Positions 42,090 through 52,559 of a stretch of DNA of 64,000 nucleotides are shown in pieces (position 1 is the stretch's first letter; each line of letters opens with the position of its first letter). The translations under genes were made by a program, and so were the position numbers. The notes beneath the pieces were generated by a model. The model did not search any database and was not told the DNA's origin. It saw only the letters and a program-made list of their open reading frames with translations. The DNA is from Caecitellus pseudoparvulus (lineage: Eukaryota > Bigyra: Bicosoecida), in the NCBI GenBank assembly GCA_965644315.1, contig CBFFRQ010000053.1, positions 434,001-498,000 of the forward strand, in the 5' to 3' direction.

Positions 42090-45000
42090 TCAGAACTTGA
42101 AGCCTCCCGCGACAGCCGCTCGATGCTTGGAAGACCCCTTCACATTCATGTTGCCCCTCACGAAGTCCTTCGGGGTTCCGCGTGTGCGCGAAGCGGCCAG
42201 GGCAGATGCAGCTGTGCCCCGCAGCTGCGTGTCCACACGCCCCCGAGCCGCCCGCGGCGCGACATACTCTGGAGGTTGGCCCACCACTTCGTACGACCAC
42301 TGCATGTCAGGGGTGTCCACGACCAGGCGGGCACGGCAAGGCTTGCCGTACTCGGTGGGGGCAAAGGTCACAGTGAAGACAGTGCCCTGCGAGCCCTGCC
42401 CAGCGAGCTCCCCCGAGGCTGGGCTCACACTGAACTCAGGGGAAGAATCCAGCGTCAAGCGGGCCCTGAATGGGGCTGGCTCGGGTAGCTGGTTGGTGAG
42501 GGCAAATGACACAGCCCCTAGCTTCCCCAGGCCGGCCTCGATGGTGATGGTGTCATCCGGGTCGGGCGCCGTGGCTTCGAAGACGGCCTCGAACGCCCAC
42601 TGGCCACCTGACGCCTTGGCCACCAGCAGGCGTGCAGGCACACGGGCTGGCTTTAGCGCCTCCAGCTCCACGCGAACTAGCAAGGGCTCCCCCGGCGCGG
42701 AAACTGCACTGCCCTTGTTCAGACACGTCAGCCTCACCGTGTTCGCCAACCACGCGGCATCCCGCGGGTCCACAGCCTCGGCCCTGACGCTGAACGGCTC
42801 GCCAACCGCCGAGGTGGGGAGCCCCACCAGGGGCAACTCCACTTCCTTAGAAGCACGGCTTCGGGCTTTGCCTGAGAATGCGATTGGCTTGCGGCGCCCA
42901 ACTGCCTCTCCAACTCCTCGCAGGGGGAACTGCCACACCAACGAATCGCCAGCTGACTTCACAAGCAGAGTCGCGGTGGACTGGGAAATGACGCTGGGCT
43001 CAAAAGCCAGAGGCACCTGCAAGAAGGCGAGAGGGGGGACGACAGCAGTTGTCTTGCGCAGCAGCTTGAAGTGCCCTGCCGCGTCAGGAGGAGGCAAGGT
43101 GCCCTCAGGGTCTAGTCCCACCACTGTGCTGCCAGTGGGGAGCGGGGGGGCCGCGCGAGCCGCCGCGGCAGCCCCACCACGGCGCTCGTCTTCATCTGGC
43201 GCACCGCTGCGCAGCGTCAACAACACCTTGAGGGGTTTGGGGAATGGGTTGCGGAACGCGACTGACGCAGAAGCTGACGCCCCTGCCGGAGCAGTGATAG
43301 TGGTAGTGGTGGGGTGCACACCAGGCGGTGCACCTTGGCCTTGCAGTATGTAACGCCAGGAACCCAGCCCCGGCGCTGAAGCCGTGACAACGGCTTCTTC
43401 CACCTCTCCAACGCTGCCGGGAGTGTAGGTCAGTGTCACGGGCTTTGTAGCATGCGGTGGTAGAAGCACTGCCTCAGGGGAGACGGTGACGAGGCGAGGA
43501 GCGCTGGAGAGCAACGTCACAGTCACAGGAGACGCAGACGGGTTCTGCACCTCCACTTGGTGAGTGCCCACCTGCCCAACTGGCACGCTCATCTCTGGCA
43601 AGACTTCATCTTGAGGCTCTGTGGCCACCAGCTTCAAGTCATACCAGAACTCACCCGTCGCTGGGGAAGTGAAGGCCAGCGTGCCAGAGCCTGAGCCAGG
43701 AGCTAACGGCGCATACTTCAGCGTGTAGTTCACTGTGCCCCCTGCAGGCACAGTCAGGGAGCTGGGCCCAGACAGATGAGCACCCTCCAGTGCCACGAGG
43801 AACTCCGTGTCAGACTCTGCAGGGTTGTGCAGCGGCACGAGCACCTGGGCCTCTTGCTGCGCGACAGCAGTGAGGGAGAGCGAGCCCTCCGGCTCAGGGC
43901 TGCCCACACGCACCTGCAGGGAAAACCAACAGTAGCGACCCGTTGCGACGTCAACAAGACGCAGTTGGTCCACGAATTCGCCAGAATTAAGAGGGGTGAA
44001 CCGCACCTTCAGCGGCGCCATGCCGGGCACCACCTCACCGCTCAGGCTTGTGGAACTGTCGGTTGACAGCGCAGGGCTGCCAGCGGGAACCTTCAGCACA
44101 GACGGTGTGCGCACGAAGGGCAACTCTGACAGCACTGCAAAGGTTCGAGCGTGCAAGCTGCGGTTCGGCACCTGGAGAGTGACGTCGGCTCTGGACCTCG
44201 CAACCACCTCCACCTCCACGTGATCCTCGGCTCTGGGAGGCTCAGCTTCGCCTGTCAGCTGAATGCGAATGTCTGCTGACGTGGGGCCAGTGTTGTCGAT
44301 GAAGAGCTCCCCTGTGTGGGTGCCCGACCAAGCAGGGGAGAAGGTCAGCGGCAGCTGGCCGCGCGTCCGAGCACGGACGGTCAGCACGGGGGGGAACGAG
44401 AAGGCATGCTTGGCCCGCAGCACTGAGCGTGGGCTACCAGCTGGGCTACCAGCTGGGCTACCCGCTCCCCAGGCGCCCTGCTCTCGCAGGTCGGGTGGGA
44501 CGGCAGACAAGTCCGGGGCGTCTTCCAGCACTGCCTCGGGAGTGAAGGTAGGAGTGAAGTGCCAGTCACTGTCCGTGTTGTTCACGATGGGAATGGCTTG
44601 CGTGATGGGGATGCCAGCGCTGGTGCGCAGTGTCATGGCGCGGGAGATGGTGGGGGGCGACACGGTGAACGTAACGCGCAGCAGGCGCACGTCCCACGCA
44701 GACCGCAAGAGGATGTTCACAGGGTACTCGCCAGGTCCCTTCGGGCGCAACAAGACGGGGAGCAAGTTCAACGAGGGGCCGCTCTCAGGCACAGTCTGCT
44801 CCATCTGTGCGACTTCGTCCAAGGTCAGCAGTGCTGCCTTTGAGGAGCGGCTGGGCTGGCTGGGCCCAGCGTCGCCTTGAGCGGTGCCAGGCCGAGAGCC
44901 CAGGCCTGTGTCCGAGCGGGAGGCAAGCAGAGGGGGGGTGCCGGCTGGACTCAGCAGCAAGGCCTCGGGCACTTCTGCGTACGGGCTGTCCACTTCCACT

Positions 45001-48000
45001 TCGTATTGCACACCGTCCCCTAGAGGTGTCCCGGAGGCGGCATGGTCCAGGCTGAGAGCACCAGCAGCTTTATCGGCATCCCACCGCTTCGTGCACAGCG
45101 ACCGCTGCCGCCTGCCCAGGCGCGACAGCAGGGAGCGCACAGCCTCTGTCACCTGTCCGTTCAGCCACGGGATTGCTACCACCCTGCTAATGGCATCAGC
45201 CATTGGAACCTCCAGGGCCAACCGCGTAGATAAGGCAGGCAGCGCTGCTTGCAACTCGACTTCCCAGACCAGTTCGCCCTGGTCTGGGTCTGACAAGACG
45301 ACGGCTGCCCGGTGCCGGCCCGGCAGCACAGGAAGCGCCTGCACGACCAGGTCACGAGTCTGCCTTGGCTTCAGCACCAATTCTGTCGTGCTGCACCAGA
45401 ACGTCCTAGTCCATGCGTCGTCATCGTCCACTTTGCTTTCTTCGACTGCTGACCCCAGTCGTGGGGACCGCGGAGACCTCACACGTGAGCCATCCTGAAG
45501 AGCGTTGGTGGCTGCGCGCCTGACTTCGGCGCGGGCCGACTCAAGCTCGTGTGGAGGCAAGTTGCTGCCAGGCGGCGCATCGGGCGCCATGGGAATGACA
45601 GTCACCTTGAAGGTGCCGCTCGCTGGCAGACTGTTGCGGAGAGGCACCGTGACTTGTGCACTCGTGCATGCTTCACAGGTGCCAGTCGCGCAGGCCTGCG
45701 GGGGGCGGGTCGCCACGACAGCATGAAGGCTGAAGACCATCACACTCCCTGCCCCCGCGCCCGATTCCCGTAGAGGCTGGAACGTCAGCCGGCCATGCAC
45801 AGTCCCGGAGAAGCGGGGAGTGCAGTCCACTCCGAAGGCAGCAGAGCTGCCAGCCTCGACTCGAAGCCTGCGAGCAGGCAGAGAGAACTCGGGACTGCCC
45901 GACAGCGAGACGCTGTACGTGACAGCGGACGACGAAGGGTTCGTCAACTCGATGTGCTTCGTGGTCGTGGAGCCCAACGCACAGGTGAAGGTGACTGCCG
46001 CGCGTGGGATGAGTGCAGGTAGTGATCGGAACATCCACAAGGCAATGAGCAACGAAATGCGCTGGTCCCCGCCACCCAGGAAGACTTTGTTCGAGGTGGA
46101 GTGAGCCAAGAGCCCAGGCCGCGCAAACAAGGCAGCCTGGGCAACTGCACACCCTTTGGCCGCTTCTTTCGCCGCCGCTGACAGCTCTTGCAGGCGGCCT
46201 GGGTCCCCGCCTGAGCCGCCAGCCCCGCTAATGGCCGAGCACAACCGCGAGGAGGCTTGGTACGTGTCATCAGCTTCCGCGTCGAACCCCGCTGCCTCCA
46301 GGATAGACCCGACTTGAGTGCCAGGGAGAACGTTGGACATGGCTGCCGCCGAAGAAGCGACAGCGAGGCCCACCCCGTCCCCCTCCTCAACGCCAGGCCC
46401 AACCAGGTCGGCCACAGTGAAGGGGGCTTGCAAGTGCAGCGACTGGAGAGCAGCCAAGACACAGCCTGCGTTGGCACGCAGCTCAGAGTCCCCTAGCGGC
46501 TCCAAGTTGAACCCTGCCAAGGGCCCATCAGGCAACGCCAGTTGGGGGGCATGGGAAACCAAGACACCCGCCATGACAACGCCGTCCTTCAGGTCCCTGG
46601 CAAAGTCCACGACCCGACGGGCCGCAGATGGGAAGGCTCGCGCCAAATGGTACTCGAGCCACCTCGAAATCAGCAACTCGCTTACACTGTACACATTGCA
46701 CGGCGCGAGCAAGCTGTCTGGAGCGAACGCTCGCTTCCGAGCCTTGACCAGCGCCGCGAGTGCGCCTGATGCAGACGGATCAGATGCACGGCTGCCATCC
46801 CCAGCTCCTGCAGCATTCGCAGCGGCCTGCGCTGCTGCCACTTGGGCCAAGGCAGCATCCACAGCTGCGTCAGGCTCCATCCCAGGCAGGCTCAGCATGC
46901 CACGCAAAGAGATGCGACCAACCATGAACACCCGCACGCTCTGCAGCACGATACAAGTCCATGCTGCTAGGGATTCAGCATAAAAGGCTGTCGCAGCAGT
47001 GGCTTTGGCTGCCCGCTTGCTCTCCGGGGTTCGGTACTCCAGCACTGGCGCACCGAACACTGGACCGTACAGCCCTGGCGGGGCGGTGCGCACACGGACG
47101 AAGAGGGCCTTAGGCAGCAACGCCTCGGCTCGAACGGGGTGTACCAAGGCCCCATGTGCCTTAAGGAACTTGAGCAGCTCCCGTGCCTGCCCCAACAACA
47201 CCACCGTGCGCTCCCGGCTGCTCTGAGGCAGCTTGCCGGACACCCGGCCTGGAACTGCCTTGCCTGCCAAGCCCTCAATCATGTCCAAGACCGGCTTGCC
47301 ATTCTGAGCGACGATGTCAGCGGGGAACGCCTCGATGGGATTGCGGAGGCACACAGCATTAAGCCACTGGACGAGGTAGGCCGCTGCACGTGAGGAAAGC
47401 GGGCGCTGTGGCACAGTTGGGGGCAAACTGGCCGCCAAGGCTGCCGCTGCCGGGCCCTCCGTGTACTCTGCTTGCACCTTGAGCAGAGCATCTTCTGCAG
47501 CTTTACGCTTGCGAGAGTCCATGCCGCCAGCGCGCGCGCGGGGAGCACCTGCTGAGGCCCGCCCGATGCGGCTGGCCTTCAGCAGGGCGTCAATGCGGGT
47601 CACGACATTGCCCTGCTCGGTGTCCGCAAGGTTTCCCTTTCCTTGCCCTTTGCCGGGTGATGCTTGAGACTGATCAGGTGAGGGGGACATTGGCTGCGCT
47701 CCTGCTTGGGCTGCGGCAAGTGCAGCCTCTGGCATCAGCCGCGGGGCTGTGCCTGGCCGCACCAACAGACCGTGGTCAGCCTTGCGCGCCTCCACGAACG
47801 GGTATGACGTCAGGAGGCTGTTGTCAATGGTTCCCGTCACAGGAAAGGAGTACTTCTTGCCAGCAGCATCGGTGAAGTTGATGGGCACTGTGAATGCAGT
47901 TGGTTTGGAGGACAGCGCCACGACGACCACAGGGAAACTCTGCTTGGCCAGTGACAGCACCCGCCCCTCAGGGAACAGCAGCTTGATGGGCGCTGGCAAG

Positions 48001-51000
48001 GGAGTTCCGGGGTCCCCGACACAGTACTCGACCTCCAAGTGGTCGAATCCCGTGTTCACTACGTCGAAGGTTGCGTGGGCAGGCATGCCTGTCGGCACGG
48101 TGGGCAGCACAACTTCAGGCAGGGAGAAGGACAGCTGGGGCAGGATGCCAGTGCCTCGCACTTCAAGCTCCAAGTATGGTCGCTCTCCAGATGCCTCGCC
48201 TCCCGCGCTCCCCAGTCCAGCTTCCTCGAGTTCCCGTGCCACGGCCTCCTCCGCAGCTTCGTCTTCAAGGCCAGCGGCTGCGACCGAGGCGAGGATGCCG
48301 GCACGCATGCGCGCAGCACGAAGGTTGCCGTCCAAGTAGAGCGGAAGGTTTGCCGCAAACTCCCGTGGCGCATCAGGGGTGAAGTGTACCCGCACCTCCA
48401 TGCTTTCTTCTGGTGCCAGGGAGCCTGCAGCAGGCTCCACGGCAAATACCGGCCCATCAGAGCCCCGGCTTGTTGCAGCCTGCAGCGCGTCCGTGTCAAA
48501 GGCCCACGATAGAGTGGAAACGTCCAGGTTGGTGAAGGCCAGCACTGCTGTGAATGGGAGGCGGCGTGCAGCCCCGGATGGGACAACCTTATACTCAAAG
48601 TCGACTTGCGAGGCCGACACCTGCATGCGTGGTTCCATGCCCCTGGCCAGAACACGCTTCCGCAGTTGGGGTAGAGCAGAGAGGGGCACTCCCGCGACGC
48701 TGAAGGGGACGTCGAACGCATGGCTCCTGGCCTGTGTTGGCTTGAAGACCAGGTCGAAGGCAATTTTCTTGCCTGCCGCGACCTTGACAGTGAAACGCCG
48801 TGGGCCAACCCCAGCAGCGGCCCTGTCGTCCTCTTCGTCATCTAGCCTCCCTTGCGAGGGGATGCTTGCGGCACTGCCAAGTGCTGCAGATGCTAGGGCG
48901 GCTGACTCGCCGCTCACACTCTCGGCGGCAAATGCCGACTCGGCAGAAACGGACATAGAATCCTCACCGAAGCCACCACCTTGCCCAAACCGGCTCACAG
49001 GCGGGGCTGCGGAGAACTGCGGGAACTCTGATAAGTCGCAAGTGACTTGTGTGGAAATGACGCCCGAGTTCACCAGCGTGATTCGTCGGCGCAAAGTGCC
49101 GCCTGTGGTGATACCGCCGAAGTCCAGGTCACCCTCCTCCTCCACAGCCACGCTGGGCATCACCACACTGCCTGAAACAGGCAGGCGCAGGTCCTCACAG
49201 CCGCGAGTGGACACCACCAAGTGGCAACGGTCAGGCAGTGCGAGGGGGCGCGGGGACTGCAGCGTCACGGTGACTTCCAACTCGTCTCCGGGGACAAGGC
49301 GCGCATGCCCAGGCGAGATGTCCAGAGCGGAGTGGGGACGTGACATGTGCAGCACAGCGGGAGACGTGCCTGAGTTGGTGAGTAGAAAAGACATGGATGT
49401 CGGCACGCCCACAGACACATTCCCGAAGGCGACTGCCGCTTCGCTGCTTGCCAGTGTGACGTCTTCCGCCTCAGCGTCCAGGCGCAGCTCTGCCGCAACC
49501 TCCGGCCCTCCTGGCCCTTCCACCAGCAACTGAGCAGTAGTCGCCAGAACTGCGCCAGCCCGCGGGGTGTAAGTGACTGCAGCAACGTCCGTTTCACCTG
49601 GCACCAGTGTGCCCATCGTGGGCGCAAAGGTGTACGCCGCCCCCGGTGGCAGCGCCCAGCGATACCTCGCAGGCGCATTGCCTGGGTTGGTAAGGCTGAT
49701 TTCCATGGATAGATCAGGGTTGGAGGACATCTCTGGGAAGCGGAAGTACAGGCTGGGCTTTGAGACGACGACCTCCAGCGGCACCACACGCGCCGTCACC
49801 AGCACACGGAAGGTGTGGTGTTCGTTCACAGACCACGTCACGAGGAAACGCGGGTCGCCTTCCGTCATCGCATTCAGCTGCACGTCAAACCCAGCCGTAG
49901 CACCCGGAGGAATAACCTGACTCAGCGGCCCAGTACCTGCAAGCTCTTCAGCACCCACCGGCATGCGGAGGGCAACCAGGACGGTGCGCTTGCTCCCGTT
50001 GGTGACAGCAAAGTTTCGCTTGCCAGAGCTCTGCACTGTCATTTGCCCGAATTCCAGCTCGTGCGTGTTTGGGACGATGAGGGACAGCTCCTCTGGCGTC
50101 AGCTGCGCTTCACAGTCCCTCGCTTCGGCCTGGGTGCTGGGAGCCGCTTTAAACTTCTTCTTGACAAGCTTCATGGGGTTTGACGCTGGGTTGCCTTGGC
50201 CATTGCTCCCCTTGCCTTGCGGCCTGCCGGCCTCATCCAGGGGATGAGCCAGCCACAGCCCCTCCTTTGGGCGCGGGAGGCGCAGCATAGGCTCCTGCAG
50301 CGCCACCCGCGGCTCGTCGAAGACCGCCAAGTTCCCCACATCCTCGCTGGGTGTGCGGGTTTTGTCCAGGACGAACTGTTCCGGGGCGCTGGCCATGACA
50401 GAGCTCACCGCCGACCCTGCTGTGCGTCCAGACGCAAGCAACGTGCTCATGCCCAGGCCCCGCGATCGCACAGACTTGGACAGCGACTTGACCAAGGCAG
50501 CCTCCCGAGCCAGGCGCGAAGTCGTGAGGTAGTCGTTGTAGGCCTGCTTGTGCTCGTGGGCTGCGGCCTGGTCTCGGAGGCTGGTTGTGTACGGCGCCCG
50601 GTCGTCTGGGAGGTACTCCATCACCTCCTGCGTCAACGCAGGCGCTTCGCCCCAAGCTTGGCCCGCTCCTTCCTGCCCAGTCACGATGCGCGCAGCCAGC
50701 TCAGGGTCCCGCTGCCACATGGGCTTGAAACGAGCGCCTGCTGTGGAGGAGCGCTCAGCTTGTGCCGGGTCCTCCCCGGGCCGTGTTCGTGTCGGAGCAG
50801 TGCCGGTGCGCTTTGCAGTCGCGGCTGCCTCGCGCTCCACAGCTGCCAGCACAGCAGCTGCATCGCTATCTTGCCCCGTCGCAACGAAGGAGTACTTTGG
50901 AGCGTATGTGTCTGGCGGCGCATCTGCCGAGCGTGGCGGCGCCCGGGGCTGGACCTCCTTAGACACCTCCCCCACTGCTGTCAGGGCAATGCGCTGCAGC

Positions 51001-52559
51001 AGCCGTGGGGACGCCCGGTGTGGTGCGTCAGCCCCGGGCCGCAAGGGCGGCGCCAAGTGCTCCAGGGAAGCCCCTCGGCCACAAGCTGCGGGGTCTGCCA
51101 CGAGCACCCACATGCGCCGACGGTGGCTGCCAGTCACGTGGGGCTTGAAGGTCACCACGACATTCACACCCTCACCAGCCGCAAGGGGGCCACCCTCGGG
51201 CACGCAGGAGAACGGTGCCGACCGAGGAATCTGCCATACGGCAGGGAGATGGTTGTTTGTGTTCTTGATGTGCAATGCAATGTCCCGTCTGCCCCCCAAG
51301 GGTGCTGCGCCGAATGCGAGTGCAGTTTGGCTCACTTCCACACCAGGGCGCACACCCGTGCCAGTCAACGGCAGGACCAGCTTCTGCCGGGTGTCCGAGC
51401 AATGAAACCGCACCGAGCCTGAGAAGTGCTGCGTGGACTGCGCTGCTGTGGCATGGCGAGCGTACGTTTCAGCAGCGGAGGCGGAGGACACGCCGCCTGC
51501 TGACAGCTGTGCCGTGCTGGCCATCTTCAAACCGGAGGCGCGGGAGGCGGCACTTGCCAGAGAAGCCGTGGAGGCTGCCGCTGCTTGGGCCTTAAACGGT
51601 GTAAAAGGGGCTGCAGGAGCAGGTGCGAAGGTCAGCAGCACTTCTTGCTGCCCGCATGCTTTGACGACGCCCTCACTGGGCACGATGCGCACGGGAGGCA
51701 AGGGCCCGGCAGGCGGCCGCGAAGCCTCGTCTCCTAGCTCCTCGGCGTCACCCCCAGACGAGGCTGCTGCACCAAGCACTGCTGCGGTAAAGGAGGCGGG
51801 CTTGGGGCCAGAGTTCACCAGCAGCGCACGCAAGATGCAGCGGGCTCCGAAGTACGCCGCCCCGAAGTGCAGGTCGGACAGCGTGCCGGCAGGCTTGCCG
51901 TCAGCCCCCACCTGCAACAGGTGCAGGGCGTGCTCAGTGACTGCCCCCTGGCAATCCAAGACGCCAGCCGGACGGCCATCCACTTCGACGTTGATGAGCC
52001 CTCGCAGCACGCCGGGACGAGGCGCCGTGGCATCCACTCGCACGGACAGCGTGCCCCCTGGCTCGAGCATACCGTGGGAGGGCGAAACGGTGATTGGCAT
52101 GGACGCTTCGTGTGTGAGGGAGACCTCTGCAGCAATGCTGCCGTCGTTGATAAAGTCCACCGATGCCGATGCTTCCCCACCCAAGGCCATGTGTCCCAGG
52201 TCAAGCGTCGCTGGCCAGCGTACCTTCGCGGAAGGCGCGCGAGCCACGAGGGGCACCGTCACCTCCCCATGCAAACACTGCACAACCAGGGCATCTTTGA
52301 CATGCTGCAAGGCTTTTGGCTGGAAGATCACCTCCAGGGGCAGGGAGAGGCCTGGCGCCAGGGTGGTGCTGTGGAAGGCGCCCAGGCGAAAGTCGCCCGA
52401 CTTTGGCCGCTTGACACCAACGCGCAAGTTGCCACGAGCTGTGTTGCGCACTCGCACAGTGGCACGGTACGTTTGTCCCAGAGCAATGTCTGAGAACTCA
52501 ATGGTTGGAGGCGACACAGCCAGGCTGCCCTGTACAGCTTCGTGCTCGACCGCTGCCAT
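42090..52559 (-). CDS. CFAP47: CFAP47-like ciliary protein, ASH/Ig-like and CH domains
   Basis: A single frame of 3,489 residues starts with ATG at 52559. It is built of repeated beta-sandwich units of the ASH/HYDIN type, with openings such as PTIEFSDIALGQTYRATVRV at the N-terminus and NTHELEFGQMTVQSSGKRNF near residue 820. Two calponin-homology-like helical regions sit in the middle, around residues 1720-1890 (AAYLVQWLNAVCLRNPIEAF) and 1955-2060 (ELLISRWLEYHLARAFP). ASH units resume afterwards to the C-terminus. ASH-CH-ASH order and total length (human protein ~3,190) fit CFAP47, a component of the central apparatus of motile cilia; HYDIN is larger and lacks this central pair. The absence of any intron in 10.5 kb is striking. 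Confidence 0.82.
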   Translation of the reverse strand: MAAVEHEAVQGSLAVSPPTIEFSDIALGQTYRATVRVRNTARGNLRVGVKRPKSGDFRLGAFHSTTLAPGLSLPLEVIFQPKALQHVKDALVVQCLHGEVTVPLVARAPSAKVRWPATLDLGHMALGGEASASVDFINDGSIAAEVSLTHEASMPITVSPSHGMLEPGGTLSVRVDATAPRPGVLRGLINVEVDGRPAGVLDCQGAVTEHALHLLQVGADGKPAGTLSDLHFGAAYFGARCILRALLVNSGPKPASFTAAVLGAAASSGGDAEELGDEASRPPAGPLPPVRIVPSEGVVKACGQQEVLLTFAPAPAAPFTPFKAQAAAASTASLASAASRASGLKMASTAQLSAGGVSSASAAETYARHATAAQSTQHFSGSVRFHCSDTRQKLVLPLTGTGVRPGVEVSQTALAFGAAPLGGRRDIALHIKNTNNHLPAVWQIPRSAPFSCVPEGGPLAAGEGVNVVVTFKPHVTGSHRRRMWVLVADPAACGRGASLEHLAPPLRPGADAPHRASPRLLQRIALTAVGEVSKEVQPRAPPRSADAPPDTYAPKYSFVATGQDSDAAAVLAAVEREAAATAKRTGTAPTRTRPGEDPAQAERSSTAGARFKPMWQRDPELAARIVTGQEGAGQAWGEAPALTQEVMEYLPDDRAPYTTSLRDQAAAHEHKQAYNDYLTTSRLAREAALVKSLSKSVRSRGLGMSTLLASGRTAGSAVSSVMASAPEQFVLDKTRTPSEDVGNLAVFDEPRVALQEPMLRLPRPKEGLWLAHPLDEAGRPQGKGSNGQGNPASNPMKLVKKKFKAAPSTQAEARDCEAQLTPEELSLIVPNTHELEFGQMTVQSSGKRNFAVTNGSKRTVLVALRMPVGAEELAGTGPLSQVIPPGATAGFDVQLNAMTEGDPRFLVTWSVNEHHTFRVLVTARVVPLEVVVSKPSLYFRFPEMSSNPDLSMEISLTNPGNAPARYRWALPPGAAYTFAPTMGTLVPGETDVAAVTYTPRAGAVLATTAQLLVEGPGGPEVAAELRLDAEAEDVTLASSEAAVAFGNVSVGVPTSMSFLLTNSGTSPAVLHMSRPHSALDISPGHARLVPGDELEVTVTLQSPRPLALPDRCHLVVSTRGCEDLRLPVSGSVVMPSVAVEEEGDLDFGGITTGGTLRRRITLVNSGVISTQVTCDLSEFPQFSAAPPVSRFGQGGGFGEDSMSVSAESAFAAESVSGESAALASAALGSAASIPSQGRLDDEEDDRAAAGVGPRRFTVKVAAGKKIAFDLVFKPTQARSHAFDVPFSVAGVPLSALPQLRKRVLARGMEPRMQVSASQVDFEYKVVPSGAARRLPFTAVLAFTNLDVSTLSWAFDTDALQAATSRGSDGPVFAVEPAAGSLAPEESMEVRVHFTPDAPREFAANLPLYLDGNLRAARMRAGILASVAAAGLEDEAAEEAVARELEEAGLGSAGGEASGERPYLELEVRGTGILPQLSFSLPEVVLPTVPTGMPAHATFDVVNTGFDHLEVEYCVGDPGTPLPAPIKLLFPEGRVLSLAKQSFPVVVVALSSKPTAFTVPINFTDAAGKKYSFPVTGTIDNSLLTSYPFVEARKADHGLLVRPGTAPRLMPEAALAAAQAGAQPMSPSPDQSQASPGKGQGKGNLADTEQGNVVTRIDALLKASRIGRASAGAPRARAGGMDSRKRKAAEDALLKVQAEYTEGPAAAALAASLPPTVPQRPLSSRAAAYLVQWLNAVCLRNPIEAFPADIVAQNGKPVLDMIEGLAGKAVPGRVSGKLPQSSRERTVVLLGQARELLKFLKAHGALVHPVRAEALLPKALFVRVRTAPPGLYGPVFGAPVLEYRTPESKRAAKATAATAFYAESLAAWTCIVLQSVRVFMVGRISLRGMLSLPGMEPDAAVDAALAQVAAAQAAANAAGAGDGSRASDPSASGALAALVKARKRAFAPDSLLAPCNVYSVSELLISRWLEYHLARAFPSAARRVVDFARDLKDGVVMAGVLVSHAPQLALPDGPLAGFNLEPLGDSELRANAGCVLAALQSLHLQAPFTVADLVGPGVEEGDGVGLAVASSAAAMSNVLPGTQVGSILEAAGFDAEADDTYQASSRLCSAISGAGGSGGDPGRLQELSAAAKEAAKGCAVAQAALFARPGLLAHSTSNKVFLGGGDQRISLLIALWMFRSLPALIPRAAVTFTCALGSTTTKHIELTNPSSSAVTYSVSLSGSPEFSLPARRLRVEAGSSAAFGVDCTPRFSGTVHGRLTFQPLRESGAGAGSVMVFSLHAVVATRPPQACATGTCEACTSAQVTVPLRNSLPASGTFKVTVIPMAPDAPPGSNLPPHELESARAEVRRAATNALQDGSRVRSPRSPRLGSAVEESKVDDDDAWTRTFWCSTTELVLKPRQTRDLVVQALPVLPGRHRAAVVLSDPDQGELVWEVELQAALPALSTRLALEVPMADAISRVVAIPWLNGQVTEAVRSLLSRLGRRQRSLCTKRWDADKAAGALSLDHAASGTPLGDGVQYEVEVDSPYAEVPEALLLSPAGTPPLLASRSDTGLGSRPGTAQGDAGPSQPSRSSKAALLTLDEVAQMEQTVPESGPSLNLLPVLLRPKGPGEYPVNILLRSAWDVRLLRVTFTVSPPTISRAMTLRTSAGIPITQAIPIVNNTDSDWHFTPTFTPEAVLEDAPDLSAVPPDLREQGAWGAGSPAGSPAGSPRSVLRAKHAFSFPPVLTVRARTRGQLPLTFSPAWSGTHTGELFIDNTGPTSADIRIQLTGEAEPPRAEDHVEVEVVARSRADVTLQVPNRSLHARTFAVLSELPFVRTPSVLKVPAGSPALSTDSSTSLSGEVVPGMAPLKVRFTPLNSGEFVDQLRLVDVATGRYCWFSLQVRVGSPEPEGSLSLTAVAQQEAQVLVPLHNPAESDTEFLVALEGAHLSGPSSLTVPAGGTVNYTLKYAPLAPGSGSGTLAFTSPATGEFWYDLKLVATEPQDEVLPEMSVPVGQVGTHQVEVQNPSASPVTVTLLSSAPRLVTVSPEAVLLPPHATKPVTLTYTPGSVGEVEEAVVTASAPGLGSWRYILQGQGAPPGVHPTTTTITAPAGASASASVAFRNPFPKPLKVLLTLRSGAPDEDERRGGAAAAARAAPPLPTGSTVVGLDPEGTLPPPDAAGHFKLLRKTTAVVPPLAFLQVPLAFEPSVISQSTATLLVKSAGDSLVWQFPLRGVGEAVGRRKPIAFSGKARSRASKEVELPLVGLPTSAVGEPFSVRAEAVDPRDAAWLANTVRLTCLNKGSAVSAPGEPLLVRVELEALKPARVPARLLVAKASGGQWAFEAVFEATAPDPDDTITIEAGLGKLGAVSFALTNQLPEPAPFRARLTLDSSPEFSVSPASGELAGQGSQGTVFTVTFAPTEYGKPCRARLVVDTPDMQWSYEVVGQPPEYVAPRAARGRVDTQLRGTAASALAASRTRGTPKDFVRGNMNVKGSSKHRAAVAGGFKF
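44431..44466. repeat. 12-bp tandem repeat, three copies
   Basis: The unit GGGCTACCAGCT occurs twice and then once with one change (GGGCTACCCGCT). On the coding minus strand it encodes repeated Gly-Ser-Pro-Ala within the CFAP47-like protein. Such a tract is prone to copy-number change. Confidence 0.9.
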
